Positions 10,401 to 20,828 of a stretch of DNA of 64,000 nucleotides are shown one piece after another (within the stretch, counting starts at the first letter, position 1; every line of letters begins with the position of its first letter). The translations under genes and the position numbers were made by a program. The notes under the pieces are model-generated. The model was not told the DNA's origin. It did no database searches and saw only the letters and a list, made by a program, of their open reading frames with translations. Location: NCBI GenBank assembly GCA_021234535.1, contig CM037840.1:27657020-27721019 (forward strand), written 5' to 3'. This stretch comes from Stichopus chloronotus. Lineage: Eukaryota; Echinodermata; Holothuroidea; Aspidochirotida; Stichopodidae.

Positions 10401-11800
10401 TTAACATATCTTCCTTTATAGGTTTTCAGACGTTAACCTAGGTTCTGGTGACCTCAAATCACCATTGACTCCATGGAAAAGAAAGACATCAGCTACTGAC
10501 AATGGACAACCTTCATATCATATTTGAAGTTCCAGCAACTTTGTTAATTAGTATTTCACTCGGCAGTTTTTGAATAAAGCCAGCTTTTTTTCTAGATTCA
10601 TTTCACGTAGTCTGGTAGGTTTCATTCTGTAACCTCTGGTGACTTCAGATGACCTTTGACCCCCGAGAAATAATATAGATCATCTACTGACAATGGACAA
10701 CCTACACATCCAGTTTGAAGCTCCAGCAATTTTCCCTCTTAAGATACAACGTTTACAAGATTTTTTAAAGTATGACCTCTATTGATCCCACATGACCTGT
10801 GACCTCCATAAAAAATGACAGAGATTATCTAGTCATCAAGTGCAACCAACGTTAAAAGTTTGTAGTTCTGGGAAAAGTGCAACCATGCAAGTATGTAACA
10901 TAGGACTATGATAGCTCCTTGGTACATCCATGTGCGTTAGGTATCTAAACAATGTCTAAACAGGATCAAAACAGTTCAATTTATGATTTTAAAAATCGTC
11001 GAAGAAAATGTATGCAAATTAGAAGATATCCATGACCATTTTTAATTCTATTATATTCTTAATCCTTTATGTGCGATGTTTTTGCCATGAATACTCATAA
11101 GGAGTTCAGTTTCGATTTATTTTTATTTCCTATAATTCCAAAAAGTTTTTGTCTTTGGTGGAAGTCGAAGGTCATTTGGAGTCAAAAGTGGTCAGATAGT
11201 GAAAACCGTGTAAGCAAGATATCTCAACTTGGAAAGCTTGTACATATTTCATTTTTGATGTATGGGTGTAATGTACGCAGTACAAGAAGTGTATTGTTTT
11301 GGTGGAGGTCAAAGGTCAACAATGGCCAAATAGTGAAAACCTTGTAAATGCAATATCTCAATAAGGAAAGCTTGGACAAACTCGATACTCAAGAAGCAAA
11401 TAACGCCTGAACAGACCTCCTATTGGTTATACAGATGTACCGTATTGAGTAGAAGTAGACTATTGTTTTTGGTGGAGGTCAAAGGTCATTTTGGCCGACA
11501 ATAGTTACATCGCAACAACAATGCAAAAAAGATCTCTCAAGAAGGGAAGCTTGGACAGATCTCAAATTAAGTATGAAGGTGAACCTCGGTGAATGCAATA
11601 CGACAATATAATCCTTTCAACAATATCAAGTTACACAAGAATAGGATGCAAACGAGTTCAACAAACCGCGCTCGCCTTACATAGCACGAAAGTTTGGTGG
11701 AGGTTATCTGGTCAACTTGTGAATATTTACCATTACTCATGGAATCTCAAGACAGGAAGCTTGGCCATATCCGTATTTAGTTGGCAGGTGCACATGAAGT
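10401..11800. repeat. 141-bp repeat, block 2, two opposed arrays
   Basis: From about 10440 to 10880 the units read in the TGACCT orientation (TGACCTTTGACCC at 10650-10662; TGACCTGTGACCT at 10793-10805). From about 11140 to 11790 they read in the opposite AGGTCA orientation (exact AGGTCAAAGGTCA at 11306-11318 and 11476-11488). The block is therefore a large, diverged inverted repeat built of the tandem family. Open frames inside it are repeat-derived. Confidence 0.75.
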
Positions 11801-11939
11801 TATTGTATTGTGTACGTAGTGGTTTCTAAAGTGCATTGAGATTGTAAAACGAGGCACTGTAGCATTACAAAGACCATTCATGAACACATCAATATTAAAT
11901 GCAATATGTTAGATTCAAACTTATAACTAAATCATCGCG

Positions 11940-13000
11940 ATTACGCCTTTATAGGCGTTTTAATTGAGATATCGTGTTTACAAGATTTTCAAATTATGAC
12001 CTTTGAACTCAAAACAAATTGACAGAGATTATGTATTCAATAAGTGCTAGCATTTGATACAGTTTTTCATTTGAGATATATACGTTTTCATACTTTACGC
12101 ACTGATGATCTCAAATGACTCTTACCCCATTGAAAAACAATACCAACTATTTACTCACAAGGGACTACCTACACACCAACTCTGAATAAGTGGTGCAGCC
12201 AGCGGAGAAGGGCAAGGGGACAGAAATCCCCCCCCCCCCCCACACACACACACACATACAGAACGGTCTGCTCACTTATGTCACGCAGGACGCATGAATT
12301 TGGCATTCACATTTTCATTTAAAAAAATGCAAACGATTCAAAACGTTTGCATGCAACAAGCTCATGTTTTGCCCTAGCGTTCCCCCAACCCTTAAAAAAA
12401 TCTAATCGGGTTCTGCGTCGCTTCCCTCTCCCCCTTCTATTTGCCAACAATTCCAAGAATAAATGAAACAGGATGAATACTTCATTATGATTCTTGCATC
12501 ATTTCAAACCATCTGATATGTATTACCTTTTTTCATACATTGATTTTGAACTAATAAAGAAATTGTAGACAAGAGCCCCATTTCAAGGCCTGGGTACATG
12601 CAGCTTGGATCCCACGGGAAAGGCCGTTCACGGTCACCGAAGGTGGCGCCCCGCTTACATAGTCCTGACGGCACTCAGCCCATTTCAATATCTTTCAACC
12701 TTTTAGGGTAATAGGTGTGAGCGATTTTGCAACATGAGTGGACAATTGAGAAGGGTTAAACATCTTTTCAGGCAAGGGGTAGGATGAGTCCCAATCTTAG
12801 TTAAGCCTTGGTAGGGCAACACCCTCTCCATCCCCTTATACCACACCCCTTCCCAAGGACAGCGGTCAAAAATGGGGACGATGAATCGATTTTGCCTCCT
12901 CAGTCGCAAAACAACCTGGCTGCGCCCCTGCTCTTAAATTTAAGAACCTTTTCCTTCTTGAGATATCGTGTTTACAAGGTGTCATATATAGGCACACACA
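11940..13000 (-). repeat. 141-bp repeat, block 3, split by an insertion
   Basis: Repeat sequence of the TGACCT orientation runs from about 11960 to 12187 and resumes at 12939 with the 'ttccttcttgagatatcgtgtttacaagg' segment. The interruption coincides with the hAT-like element at 12188-12930; removing it restores a continuous unit. Confidence 0.65.
12188..12930. mobile_element. hAT-like non-autonomous DNA transposon (older copy)
   Basis: A 743-bp insertion with imperfect terminal inverted repeats: left AAGTGGTGCAGCCAG, right end complement CAGGGGCGCAGCCAG. It is flanked by an 8-bp duplication with two mismatches (CTCTGAAT at 12180-12187, CTCTTAAA at 12931-12938). It interrupts a unit of the 141-bp repeat, which gives independent proof of insertion. 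It carries a 14-nt oligo-C run at 12228-12241 and a (CA)n tract near its left end. No transposase frame was seen. Assignment to hAT rests on the 8-bp duplication and the CAGGGGCG-type end. Confidence 0.6.
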
Positions 13001-13293
13001 CGCCATCACCATCATATAGATTCCTTGCCTGCCTTCGCAAGTTATCAACATAATTTACTGTGTGATTGCGATGACCCGGAACAGTCTTGCTGCTCATAAT
13101 AATTAATATATAAGCAAAAGGAATAAGGCAAGAGTAGGGCGTAACACACACCAATTACAGCCTACTTGAGCAGGATTTTACGATAGAGGGGCGTAGCTGA
13201 TAAACCGAAGGGAGATAGTCCCCCTTCTTTGTGAGAGATTTGCTCTACGAAGTATAACAGATGCGGAATCGTGGCATTTTTCAGTAATATGTC

Positions 13294-13989
13294 CAGTGGC
13301 GGCGCTACGGAGGGGGGGGGGGGGGGCATGAGGAGGCATTTGCCCCTCCAGATTGTTTCCTTGCCCTCCAGTTGCCCCCCAGTTGTTCTCTCCCTTCCCA
13401 ATCAGATCTTGTACTCATCCAAAATTAATTTAATCACAAAGCTATGTATTGGCATTGGACTGAATAAGAAAACCTCCCGGGAACCATGATTGATAAATGC
13501 CTAATTTATGTTACACAGGCTGCCAGTTTTCATATCATGCCCGTAGCCACTTCAACAGTAGGCCAGCCTTGTCAGACGAATTTTCTCTGTGTACCGTCCA
13601 GCGTAAGGGAAGGGCGGGCAGGTGGTTGTTTTCCTAAATAATGTTGTTGCTTTCCTAAATATAGGAATGGAATGGAAGTGTATGTAGCCTATGTGTGTGT
13701 GTGTACCCGTTGGTACCGCGTAAATGTGAAATGGTACTCCCAAAGAAAAAAGTTAGGAACCTTGGAGTACGGTCAACCGAAAAAATAAATAATATACAAA
13801 TAAATAATATACCTTTCTCGGGGCTTAATTTTCCACCCAGAGATATGCTAAAACCTCAGAGCTTCCGGGGCCCCCTAAACCCCACTCGCAAGGTCTCGCG
13901 CTTCGCGCGAAAGTCTTTGTCCTCCCCCCAACATTTGTCTCTGCCCTCAGTTTGCCCCCACCAATTCTGACATTCTGGGGCCGCCACTG
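13294..13989. mobile_element. hAT-like non-autonomous DNA transposon (MITE-like)
   Basis: A 696-bp element with inverted ends CAGTGGCGGC (left) and GGCCGCCACTG (right). It is flanked by AATATGTC (13286-13293) and AATATTTC (13990-13997), an 8-bp target duplication with one mismatch, as expected of hAT transposition. A 15-nt G run sits near the left end at 13312-13326, and a CGCGCTTCGCGCG palindrome lies in the right half. Open frames inside are short and match no transposase, so it would need an enzyme supplied in trans. Confidence 0.75.
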
Positions 13990-13997
13990 AATATTTC

Positions 13998-14639
13998 TTG
14001 ATACTGTTTTGGCGATTTAGTTTATCTAAATAAAAGATAAGCGCTCACCTGTTGACAGTGCCCTTGTGACTGGTTCCGCGTAAAGGGACCATCGTCACCT
14101 AGTTCATTGTGTCCTGTGTTTCCAAAGGAGAAGTATTAGAAAACAGTCAGCACACAAGTTCCGGGAGGGTAGCAAAAGTACTTTCACGAGAATTTACTGG
14201 GGTGCAGTTTCCGCGTGAATAAAATATATATGTTCAGTCCGATCGGAAAATTGATATGCTCGTCAAGAAGAATTCCCCGAGACAAAATAGACGTATAGAC
14301 GCTGAATGAAATATATTAAATCTCCGAGATCCGAAAACAAAAACGTAACTCACATTTTTTGGTACCCTCCAAGTTAAGGGCGCTCGTAACATCAACCAAG
14401 AAGGTCAAGGGTAAGGCTTATGCACTAGCTGTCTACACTGTCTTTCCTCCCCCCCCCCCCCCCATCGTTTCCCTTCTCCCTCTTCATTGTGCTCCCCTTT
14501 AAATTTTTTCTAAGGTTTCAATAGATGAGGCGCTCGCCTGTTAAGCCCACCTCTACATTCACCACTGTAATACTAAATGTAGTCCAGTTTCGCTACATGT
14601 CCTACTGATCAACGAGTTCCCAAAAATTATTTATTAAAT
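13998..14639. other. Spacer
   Basis: Contains a 15-nt oligo-C run at 14449-14463. Nothing else recognised. Confidence 0.45.
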
Positions 14640-14840
14640 GTTAAATTGCTGAATTGCAATTTACTGTGACCTCAACAATTATCCACAAAAATGATGAATT
14701 ACTGACTTTTCTGGACTCTGCAACGATTTTGCTCAAATGTTCAATTGATGAGTAATGATTTATTGTGATCCCAACAATTACTTTCACTGAAAAGTAATTA
14801 CTGACATTTCTGAACTTAGTTTGCATACATGAAAGGTTTT
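14640..14840 (+). repeat. Diverged tandem duplication, period about 100 bp
   Basis: The motif TGTGACCTCAACAATTA near 14664 recurs as TGTGATCCCAACAATTA near 14764, followed in both copies by an 'aattactgac-tttctg' segment. Two copies, AT-rich, non-coding. Confidence 0.6.
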
Positions 14841-16060
14841 GCTAAACGTTTTGAAACCTCGATGAAATGTTTTTAAGAAACAATGCTGGAACAACGCAGG
14901 AAATAGTGCTGGACTGTTTTCCGAAATGTTGTTAAGTTTCTGCAGATATATTTGTGGGAATCTCCCCCTCAGTCTGATTGCCGTTTTAGTCGATCGTGCA
15001 TGTCTTAACTTGTCTTAAATATTTAAGTCGTCAATGCGCATCTGTCATTAAAATTGTTTAGGGCGCTATTTTTGGAATTGATGAATTTGGACTGTGCACG
15101 GTTTTCCATACTTTAAACGGAAGACCTACAGTGTTCGATTCCCTTGTGGTGGTGGTGGTGATGGGGGGGGGGGGGGAACTGCTATGTGGAAAGTAGCATG
15201 CATTGTGAGGAGAAGGTTCTGCTTATGGACTCTTCATCGATTTTTTTTTTTTTTTTACATATCCTAATGGTTAAAACTAATATACCATATTCAGCATTTT
15301 GGGGGTAAACCATGTGTAAAAATCTTTTATAAAATATAAGAATTTTCTTTACAACGTCTATTTTTCACTTATTTTGGACGTCACGACATTTTACAAGCCC
15401 GGCCGGCATCAAAACTCACCCGCCCCCCCCCCCCCAAGTTACCCCATTCCCCAACGTTGAACATTTAGCAAAATTGTGGTCTTTGCAGAGTTTTAAAAAG
15501 ATCAGCAAGTCACCAAGGGGCAAGCAATTGTGGAGATCATAATAAATAGTACCTAATCAATTAAACATTTGATTTGGAGGTTGGATTCGAATGCGTGTGT
15601 TGTGTAGATTTTGACGGCTGATACTGTATATGAAGTAAGCATCTGCCATTGCTTATACACAATAGCTACTGTTCTCTTCGTGTGTACTGTCCTGAAAATT
15701 GGTTAATTCTTCGAAATCATCAGAAAATCCTATTGACTTGCTGTTTAATAGTTGGTATTGAACTTTGCCGAAAAAAGAAATACCTCCAAATTGGTATCAA
15801 CTAGACTTTGATAGATGATTATGACCTACATGACACTAATGAGCTTTGTGATGTGCGTCACAGCCCAGAACTTTCAGACCTTTATCTGATGTTGTTCGGA
15901 GCTTGCTGCCTTATAATCATCTTCACGAGTGAATGTCCCATAGTGCCCATGTTTTTCATTCCCACTTTGCCTTCGTTGACCCTAAATGACCTTTTAACAC
16001 AAAAAAACACGAAAATTCTTGGAATCAATGCGGTACATGTACATTTCAAATAAGACACAT
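14841..16060. other. Spacer with simple-sequence runs
   Basis: (GGT)n leading into oligo-G at about 15150-15177, oligo-T at about 15241-15256, and oligo-C at about 15422-15435. No gene recognised. Confidence 0.45.
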
Positions 16061-16670
16061 GTCCATGCTTCCTTTCTTTGGATATCGTGTTTACAAGGTT
16101 TTCACAATTTAACCCACGTTGACTCTTCATGACCTTTCACTACCAACAAACACAATAGGGTTTTTCTACACAATGTGGTGTACTAACATACTATATATGA
16201 CAAGCCTCCCTTCTAGAGATATGTATTTTCAAGGTTTTCACTATTTGACCTCAGTTGAACCAAATGACCTTTGACCTTCACCAAAAATGGGGTTTTTGTA
16301 CTTAATAAGGTTCACCTACTTAGAAAATATGAGATATATCCAAAATTCCCTTCTTGAGATATGGCATTTACAGGGTTTTCACAATTTGCTTCTGTGCACT
16401 TTAAATGACCTTTGACCCCACCAAGAAGAATATGATCTCTGTGTACTCCGTGTGATACACCTACAGACCAACTACAACATATGTCCACACATGCCTTCTT
16501 GAGATATTGCTCTACAATGTTTTTACCATTTGACCTGTTGATCCCAAATGACCTTGGACCACCAAGAAAAACAAGAGGGTTCTTGCACATGTGGAAGACT
16601 TCTACCTACCAAATATGAGATTTATCCAAGCATTCTTTCTTGAAATATTCTGTTTACAAGGGCAGCATTA
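16061..16670 (-). repeat. 141-bp dispersed tandem repeat, block 4
   Basis: Four tandem units with cores near 16126, 16265, 16406 and 16547, spaced 141 bp. TGACCTTTGACCT is exact at 16265-16277 and TGACCTTTGACCC at 16406-16418. Each unit also shows the 'cttgagatat-gtttacaaggttttcac' segment. This block shows the period most clearly. Confidence 0.85.
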
Positions 16671-18696
16671 CAAACACACATGCACACATGCACATGATTA
16701 CACATTAAACACTTGATTGCACATGCTAAATTTCGTCAAAACCAAAGAAGTTGAAGACCTTTCTAACGAGTTCAAGGCCTTTCTCTTCATGTCACGTTCT
16801 CTTATCGATGTCCTGTTCTTTTCCGAGTGTTGAAATATTAATTGAATGATTGAATGATGTCAGAAACTATGAAAAAATATAGCACAGACAATTACTTTGT
16901 TTTATTTATTCTAATGTTTTTTAATATTGTTTTTATTCTCGTTATTTTGTTTTTCATTTGAATCTTTAAATTAAGATTACATCTCTGAGTTGAAAATGAG
17001 TCTTTTACAGAGGTTGAAGGAAATAAAAGATAAAAACTGAACTAAGAATTGAAGACAAAAAGACAACAGTGAGTAGTACATAATAAATGAATGACAGAGA
17101 AAGAAGAAAATGCTGACTGACAAGAATGCTGAAAAAAAGTACACATTACAGAACCAAGGGTGATTAAAATTAATGACCGAATATTCCTCCAAAGCAAGTT
17201 CAAATATATTGTTAATTTATTAGTTGGTGTCCATATAATTTTCTGACATGTTATTGAATTACTGACCATATATATTGAATCTTGATACTTTTTACACAAT
17301 GCAGCATGCACGAACATGTAGGACTTGAGCTGAGGCACTGACTGTCACAGTAGGTAAGAAGAGGGGGGGGGGGGGGCATTCAGAAAGGGGAGGAAGTTCA
17401 TTCCCTTCTGCTTCTACCAACTCCTGCTACAACGGAGGAGCCATGATTCTGATCTTGGTAAGATATCACTGTGTGCGGAATCCCGAAAACAGTAGGGTAT
17501 ACGACAATGTGATTTATGCGCATTGCTAGTCACTCAATCGTGAGTAGCTCCATGCTTGAGTACTGAGCTATGTATGTCGGAAGCTACGTGGATTGCATCC
17601 TAGTCTGTGTGGGGTTCAGTGTGAGCCGTTTGACCCTATTTTACCCTATGCTCCATTTTCAAGTACTGGTGGTGATACTCTATGTTGCTTACTTTTTGCA
17701 CTTTTTTTGAGTGCTGTATACATAGCACAATCTGACTCGTACATGACACTTATGTCACAGAAGAAGGTGGATACCGTCTCGGGGTAAAGAAGGCAACCGA
17801 AAGATTGGTCACCATGTGGACGAAATTTTGACATCACAATACATAGCAGGTAAGAGTTGGACAATATTTTTCATTTTAATCAATGAAGAGACTCATACTT
17901 CAACATTTTTGTACAGTAGAACTAGTTACAAGACATCCCTTGAGGATCAAATTCCTCACTCTGTGGTCTCAATATTATCCTAACAAGTATTGAGTACTTC
18001 TCTCATCTTCAAAAGGAACGGAAAAACTGTTTTCCACAAGTACCTACTCAAGTCCATAATGCGGACTACCTTTTTCAGACAAACTCTTATTGCCAAGAAA
18101 TTCAGACACTCAAAAGTGAAACATTACCGTATGGTTTTCGTCATGATTAACAAACTCTCCATTCAGGGAGATACAATGGTAACAATTCTTACAACCTAAA
18201 CAAACCCCTTGCCTTTAAAAAAAAAAAAAAAATCATTTAAAATCATGATGTTATGACAATGGACAAATTGTTCAAAAAGCAGTCTTTATTACACACTTAA
18301 AAAAACACGACGATATTAAAGGAATATTTCTCCGCTGAAATGACGGACATTAAAATATTCAAGAGATATTGCTCGATTTCAAATGGGTTCGACTGACCTC
18401 ATAACCTGAATTCTGGACTTAATAAGGAAAATAAACAGCTGAATCAGGTGGCCTTTGGTTCCGATTCATCCATGGCAAGAATGCAATACAACTTAGCTAC
18501 AGCAGGAAAACCTGTGAAGTACCTCACTTCAAATATTTAGGTAAAAACATGGCCAGCGAGTCCAGGTGGAACCATGTTGAAACTACTTTTAACTTCTCAG
18601 CATGTAATAAGGCAGTGACTTGGGCAAGCAGAATCAATCTGTAGGACAGGGGGAGATAACATTCGGAATTAATTAAGTTCTATTTAGTTAGGTTAA
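16671..18696. other. Spacer, no gene recognised
   Basis: AT-rich. Oligo-G run at about 17364-17376 and oligo-A at about 18218-18231. Short open frames on both strands have no domain or splice support. Confidence 0.45.
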
Positions 18697-18702
18697 TTTA
18701 TT
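18697..18702 (-). terminator. Possible EXTL3 polyadenylation signal
   Basis: TTTATT on the plus strand (AATAAA on minus) is the first canonical hexamer I find downstream of the EXTL3 stop at 20619. If used, the 3' untranslated region would be about 1.9 kb and include the 28-bp minisatellite. Variant hexamers closer to the stop could be used instead. Confidence 0.25.
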
Positions 18703-18724
18703 AATTTAGTTCTTAGAAAGTGTC

Positions 18725-19440
18725 CACTGGTATACAGGGATGCTAGCATTCAACCTAGTAGACAGGGATACTATCATTCAACCAGGTGTACTGTGATGCT
18801 AGCATTCAACCTTGTGTACAGTGTTTCTAGCATTCAACCTATTGTACAGTGTTGCTAGCATTCAACCTGGTGTACAATAATGCTAGCATTCGACCTGGCG
18901 TATAGTGATACTAACATTCAGCCAGGTGTACAGCGTTGCTAGCATTCAACCTGGTGTACAGTGATGCTAGCATTCGACCTGGTGTATAGTGTTGCCAGCA
19001 TTCAACATGATCTGCACAACATGATGGCATTTAACCTGGTTGGCATTGATGCTAACATTCTGCCTGGTCTGAAGTGACACAGCAATTCAACCTGTCCAAC
19101 AGTGATGCTAAAATTCAACCAGGTATGTGCTGCCACCAACATTCAACTTGGTCTATCCTGACGCTAGCATTTCATCTAATCTGCACTGCCAAGAGCATTC
19201 AACTTGGTCAACATGAAACGAGTGTTCAACCTGACCTGTAATGACACTAGCATTCAACCTGGTGTCTACACTGATACCATTCAACAATGGGCTCTACTGA
19301 CGCTAGCATTCAATCATGGCGTGCGTTGACACAACCATTCCACCTAGTCAACAGTGATACCAACATTCAGCCTCGTCTCCGGTGATGCTAGTATTCAACC
19401 TGGTTGGTAATGCCAACACCATTCCCTCTGGTCTGTGCGG
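18725..19440 (+). repeat. 28-bp minisatellite, decayed
   Basis: About 25 imperfect tandem copies of a 28-bp unit built on GTGATGCTAGCATTCAACC followed by TGGTGTACA. Copies between about 18790 and 19010 are well conserved and exactly 28 bp apart; later copies carry indels. The array lies 1.2-1.9 kb downstream of the EXTL3 stop and may be in its 3' untranslated region. Confidence 0.85.
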
Positions 19441-20618
19441 ACATTTGGCATCAACCTTACCTTTAACAACCCTAACACTCCAGTTGATCTATGCCTATGT
19501 AAGTGCCTTTTATGTTTCATCAGGAATACTATTTAATTCAACCTGGTGTATAGAAAAGTCGACATTTACTGTGTTGCACAAATCATACCATTCTATAATG
19601 ATTTTAATTTTACAATGTCTGCTCTTTGAGTCCATTTCTTCTCTCTTCTGGCATGCTCTCCATCCCCAGGCTTTTCAGTTGTGTTTTGCATCAAAGAAAA
19701 GAAATCGCTGCTCTGACCACATTCAGCAAAGTCACATTTGATACTCCACCCCACATGTGAAGAAAGTTGTGTTTTATCCGCCGAGGAAATTTCCAGAGTT
19801 AAATGGTAGCACAAACAGACAAAAATTTTGTTGGTGTTCAAGGCACTCAAATCTGCACTTTGATGCAGGAATGCCCATTTCCATGAAATCAATGAATAAT
19901 CCTTACAAATCCTGTGACTTGCATTAAATATCCTGTGTCATCATTTCTGAATCTTGTTTGAGCTAAACTTTCACACTCTATCATTGAACTTCACCATTCA
20001 CTGTTTAAGAAGATCTTCAAACTTAGTTTTATACATTATTTGTGAATTGACATAATTTGCTGTGACTACAGTTTTCTTTCCCTTTTTTCTCCAACTGGAT
20101 GTTAAGAATCAAAATCAAACCGGTTGGCGCACCTGATTTTAAGAGGCTGGCAAGAACCCTGATTCCAATAGGAGTGACGACCATATTTATAAAGTCTGGC
20201 ATACAAAATGTATGTCAGGTTTTCCTACTCCCCATATGTTGCACATGTTCTACTTTCTCAAATGTTGCACATGGAACAGCTCAACATTAATGTTTCAAGC
20301 AGAATCACTAGTCCTTTGAGTAGTCTGCCAAGTTCTTTTTGAAAATCCCACATTCAAGAAGTAAAATGCATCTCTGACACCCACTCTTGCATTTGCAAAA
20401 ACAGTTTAACTTTGGTAACCTTGCATAGCAATAAACACCGTACAATACCAGTTATTGAAACACCCCCTCATTTCACTCCCTCTTGGACTAAATAACACAC
20501 ACATAATTAAATCTTGTACACAGTATCTACAAGAAAATAAATACAGTTAATAGCTTTCAGTTAAAATATTTGAATGTGTCAATAAAAGTATCTAAACTTG
20601 GTATTTGAGTCTCAAATC
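19441..20618 (-). other. Region 3' of EXTL3, probably untranslated region
   Basis: No open frame with family support. No canonical AATAAA on the minus strand was found in this interval, which is why a longer 3' untranslated region is considered. Confidence 0.4.
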
Positions 20619-20828
20619 TCAAATGAATTTGAAACACTTTTGTTTCTCCTTGGGCAGCCTTGTCTTGAAGAGAACAGAGTCGACTCTGTATTGGGTGTAC
20701 AACAGCGGCGTGTAGCCGAATGCCTTGGCGAAGTACTGAATACAAATGTGTCGTTCTCGGAAGTGGGACTCGTCGGTCGAGAGAGACTGAGGACATCCCG
20801 GGCATCTGAAAGTCCATCTGGATGTGAC
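20619..20828 (-). CDS. EXTL3: EXTL3 terminal exon 6 (residues 875-943)
   Basis: Acceptor TTCCTCCCAG, then 69 codons and TGA at 20621-20619. It reads [20 protein letters not shown], then [34 protein letters not shown] and KCFKFI. The cysteines pair-wise match vertebrate EXTL3, and the C-terminal hexapeptide is identical to human. Confidence 0.97.
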   Translation of the reverse strand, partial: VTSRWTFRCPGCPQSLSTDESHFRERHICIQYFAKAFGYTPLLYTQYRVDSVLFKTRLPKEKQKCFKFI

